Shown piece by piece: positions 4,503-6,386 of a DNA stretch of 6,386 nucleotides. The notes below the pieces were generated by a model. It did no database searches. It worked only from the letters and a program-made list of their open reading frames with translations, and had not been told where the DNA came from. The stretch spans positions 1 through 6,386 of the forward strand of contig PKSZ01000134.1 of the NCBI GenBank assembly GCA_002869425.1, read 5' to 3'. This DNA comes from Marinilabiliales bacterium (GTDB taxonomy: Bacteria > Bacteroidota > Bacteroidia > Bacteroidales > BM523). The translations under genes and the position numbers were made by a program. The stretch's first letter is position 1. Each line of letters starts with the position of its first letter.

Positions 4503-6386
4503 ATCAATCCATCGATCCTGAACGGAAGCTGCCGTTTCTATTATGCTAAAATCGAAATTCAGCGTATCCAGCGTATTTGATGAAACGATGAAATAGTATA
4601 TTGTCCAGGCATTCAGGCTCACGCTATCCAACATTACATCGCCTGCAGATTCTTCATAATCAACACATTGACTAGATAAAATATCGGGACATCCTTTGGT
4701 TACAAAAATTCCTGCAGGTCCATTTGTATTGGAGACAAAAATATTAACCATATTGCTTGAAGTTGCCATATACCTGAACACAAAATCGTTCTTGTTCATA
4801 TACTCACTATTGCACACATCTGCTTCATTGTAATCATTCACAAAGCCGAAAGTAGTTAAACCTGTTATCTCGAAAGGTACAGACTGTATATCATAGTAGT
4901 TGTCGCAGCTGGCTCCTGCTCCCGGTAAATTTTGCACACTTACAATTATTGAATTATTCGAAGCATTCACATCCAATGTATATTGAACAAACAACCTGAT
5001 ATCGTAAATTCTACCTGGAACAGATAAATCCGCTAATGATACAAAAGAATATTCTAATGTATCACCAGGTTGAACTGTATCCGTATAATATTCCATTATT
5101 ACACTATCACCAATTTCAAACCCCAGATCAAAATTTACAGCAGGATAAACTCCATTGTTTACAAACCGGCCAACAATTGTTTCCTGCCCCAAATCAGAAC
5201 CACTTGAAGGAGACACTATACCCAAAGCTTCCATATCGTTGGTATAAACTGCCCTGATATCGATATCGAAATCCGTATATGAATTCTGACCGAGCAAATC
5301 ACTGGTAGAAACAACAATGTAGTATGTTTCACCAAACTGTACATTTACATTCTCCAGCACTGGATTTCCTCCCTGCGATTCGGCAGAAGCTATACAATTT
5401 GCTGTTGTATCATCCGGACAAGCATCCAAAACAAATACGCCAACCATACCGAGATAATCCATTGTAGCGACACTAAAAGATCCCTGTGCATTACTAAGCG
5501 TTATCATAAGGTTAAGATTATCTTCTGCAGTATACGAGAAAACGTAATCATTACCTCCCATATATATGCTATTACAGCCATCCGTAACACTATATGAGTT
5601 TGGCATTGCAGCAGTACTTAATCCTGTTTCCGTATATGGAAGCGTTGTAATATTATGAGCATGCTGACAATTGGATCCTTCAGGAAATTCACTGTTAATA
5701 ACCGTTTGTATAGAATTGTTATTTACCAGCGACTGATCACAGGCAAGCTGAGTTGTTGCTGTAAAAGTATAAGTTCCAAAATCTGACAAATCAACCATAT
5801 AAGTAAATGTATGATCGTATGTTTGTCCGGGAAGAATACTATCTGTAATGGTTTCTACAACAGGACTATTTCCGACTAAGGTATATGCAACATTCAGATT
5901 CGTTAAAGTATCGAGTCCATAATTCTTTACTCGAATACTTACCGGTTCCATAGAAGACAATTCATAGCCACTTTTCGGAGAGATAAATTCGACAACACCA
6001 GCATCACACTGATACGTTTCAGCTATCTGGATAGAAAACTCTGTATAACTATTTTGTCCAAATAAGTCGTTGGTAGAAACTACAATAAAATACTGAACAC
6101 CTGCACTTAACAGAACACCATCCAATACAGGATTTCCTTCCTGAGCTTCATTCTTTGCAACGCAAACAGAAGTAGGATCATCCGGGCAGCCTTCCGTAAC
6201 AAACAAACCAACCTGACCAATATTATCCATGGTTAGCATATTGAAAACACCTTCAGCGTTATACAATTTAATGCTCACATACTGATCGGTTCCCGGAGTA
6301 TAAGTAAAAACATAATCATTGCCCGTCATATAACTACTTCCACATGCATCATTTGCATCATACTCACTGGTAAAAGACTCTGTACT
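4269..6386 (-). CDS. Modular T9SS-secreted surface protein: PPC-like and CARDB/Ig-like repeats with Por sorting tail (5' end missing)
   Basis: This is the C-terminal part of a large exported protein. Residues are numbered from the Met codon at 6327-6329 (686 aa to the stop), but the frame stays open to the window edge through 19 more codons that continue the first module. That Met is internal, and the signal peptide and any catalytic domain lie outside. Module order is: PPC-like A (edge to 103), CARDB/Ig-like 1 (108-213), PPC-like B (220-358), CARDB/Ig-like 2 (365-466), PPC-like C (474-598) and the type IX sorting domain (610-686). PPC-like modules share a C-N-S-x-Y-M / N-D-Y-V-F-x-Y core, a C-P-D-D motif and Y-Y-I-V-V-S-T. 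The sorting tail has V-F-P-V-P-A-K-D-I-L-Y-V, N-D-L-T-G-R and G-V-Y-N-L-T-I with a terminal K-K-I-T-I-I-N-P. Such tails route proteins through the T9SS to the surface or medium. The modules suggest binding or spacing roles. No enzyme domain is visible here. Confidence 0.92.
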   Translation of the reverse strand, partial: STESFTSEYDANDACGSSYMTGNDYVFTYTPGTDQYVSIKLYNAEGVFNMLTMDNIGQVGLFVTEGCPDDPTSVCVAKNEAQEGNPVLDGVLLSAGVQYFIVVSTNDLFGQNSYTEFSIQIAETYQCDAGVVEFISPKSGYELSSMEPVSIRVKNYGLDTLTNLNVAYTLVGNSPVVETITDSILPGQTYDHTFTYMVDLSDFGTYTFTATTQLACDQSLVNNNSIQTVINSEFPEGSNCQHAHNITTLPYTETGLSTAAMPNSYSVTDGCNSIYMGGNDYVFSYTAEDNLNLMITLSNAQGSFSVATMDYLGMVGVFVLDACPDDTTANCIASAESQGGNPVLENVNVQFGETYYIVVSTSDLLGQNSYTDFDIDIRAVYTNDMEALGIVSPSSGSDLGQETIVGRFVNNGVYPAVNFDLGFEIGDSVIMEYYTDTVQPGDTLEYSFVSLADLSVPGRIYDIRLFVQYTLDVNASNNSIIVSVQNLPGAGASCDNYYDIQSVPFEITGLTTFGFVNDYNEADVCNSEYMNKNDFVFRYMATSSNMVNIFVSNTNGPAGIFVTKGCPDILSSQCVDYEESAGDVMLDSVSLNAWTIYYFIVSSNTLDTLNFDFSIIETAASVQDRWIDKVEVFPVPAKDILYVNNLPAGIKKITINDLTGRIFYTNETDSKDTKLQVESLGAGVYNLTIDAQGEFLVKKITIINP
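4536..4910 (-). repeat. PPC-like module C (shortened)
   Basis: Third copy, with all four cysteines kept (475, 506, 547, 555) and the motif Y-M-N-K-N-D-F-V-F-R-Y. Relative to A and B it lacks about 11 residues between the N-D-Y-V-F strand and the C-P-D motif. Its end has lost the GQNSYT stretch and reads NTLDTLNFDFSI. Confidence 0.75.
4932..5237 (-). repeat. CARDB/Ig-like module 2
   Basis: Second copy of the Ig-like spacer: G-I-V-S-P-S-S-G, V-G-R-F-V-N-N-G, V-Q-P-G-D-T and N-A-S-N-N-S. It aligns with module 1 along its length, but the two module 1 cysteines are replaced by Asn364 and Leu452. Confidence 0.65.
5256..5672 (-). repeat. PPC-like module B (complete)
   Basis: The best-preserved full copy. 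It has four cysteines, at 221, 252, 304 and 312, framing L-P-Y-T-E-T-G-L, Y-M-G-G-N-D-Y-V-F-S-Y, A-C-P-D-D and Y-Y-I-V-V-S-T, and ends in GQNSYTDFDIDI. Two disulfides per module are plausible for a protein exposed outside the cell. Confidence 0.8.
5691..6008 (-). repeat. CARDB/Ig-like module 1
   Basis: Beta-rich module of about 106 residues with the usual layout: F-I-S-P-x-S-G, V-S-I-R-V-K-N-Y-G, L-P-G-Q-T, and a final V-N-N-N-S. It has two cysteines (108 and 197 in the parent protein) near its two ends, which could form a disulfide. Its partner module lacks both. Confidence 0.65.
6021..6386 (-). repeat. PPC-like module A (partial at window edge)
   Basis: First of three related modules of about 125-140 residues in the T9SS protein. 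It begins before the window and includes D-A-C-G-S-S-Y-M, N-D-Y-V-F-T-Y, G-C-P-D-D-P-T-S-V-C and GQNSYTEFSI. Cysteines in view keep the same spacing as module B (52 then 8 residues). It is closer in sequence to B than to C. Confidence 0.8.

Noticed and set aside
5036..5257. 73-codon open frame on the + strand opposite the T9SS protein
   Set aside because: It is the antisense of conserved repeat modules, and the His/Gln/Leu/Pro-rich translation has no family resemblance.
6327..6329. ATG as the start of the T9SS protein
   Set aside because: The frame continues to the window edge and the upstream codons (D-A-C-G-S-S-Y) match the same part of modules B and C, so this Met is internal.
4269..6386. 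Nucleotide-level tandem repeat or recent duplication in the T9SS gene
   Set aside because: The modules are clear in protein but well diverged in DNA, so this is an old domain repeat and not a recent or slippage-type array.

Overview
The window looks like ordinary chromosomal DNA from a member of the Bacteroidota. Three things support this. One gene ends in a type IX secretion (Por) sorting domain, which is essentially confined to that phylum. The secreted proteins and AT-rich spacers are typical of the group. A box matching the phylum's -7 promoter consensus (TAnnTTTG) sits in front of one gene. I cannot name a genus.

Layout. On the + strand, positions 1-1391 hold the 3' part of a YihY/BrkB-type inner-membrane protein with a C-terminal winged-helix-like domain. 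It is followed with no spacer (TAA then ATG) by a small SUI1/eIF1-type protein (YciH family). These two form an operon that converges on a minus-strand gene at 1441-3246. That gene encodes a single-chain aconitase-family hydro-lyase in which 3-isopropylmalate-dehydratase-like large and small subunits are fused. A strong hairpin in the 49-bp convergent gap has its T-run on the minus strand and therefore terminates the hydro-lyase gene.

Upstream of the hydro-lyase, also on the minus strand, lies a 145-bp spacer with the terminator of the preceding unit and a probable promoter for the hydro-lyase. Then comes a 272-aa secreted protein of unknown function (3398-4216). After another 52 bp comes the 3' part of a large modular surface or secreted protein (4269 to the window end). 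It has three pre-peptidase-C-like modules alternating with two CARDB/Ig-like modules, then the T9SS sorting tail. The last two genes may be co-transcribed and share the terminator at 3366-3405.

The genes do not form an obvious single pathway. I saw no phage, transposon, CRISPR, tRNA or rRNA signal, and no convincing new multi-gene system. The points most worth checking are in the fused hydro-lyase: an Asp-Cys where aconitases have the catalytic Asp-His, and an uncommon Y-L-A-I specificity loop. Secondary points are the disulfide and repeat evolution of the T9SS protein and the uncharacterised 272-aa exported protein.
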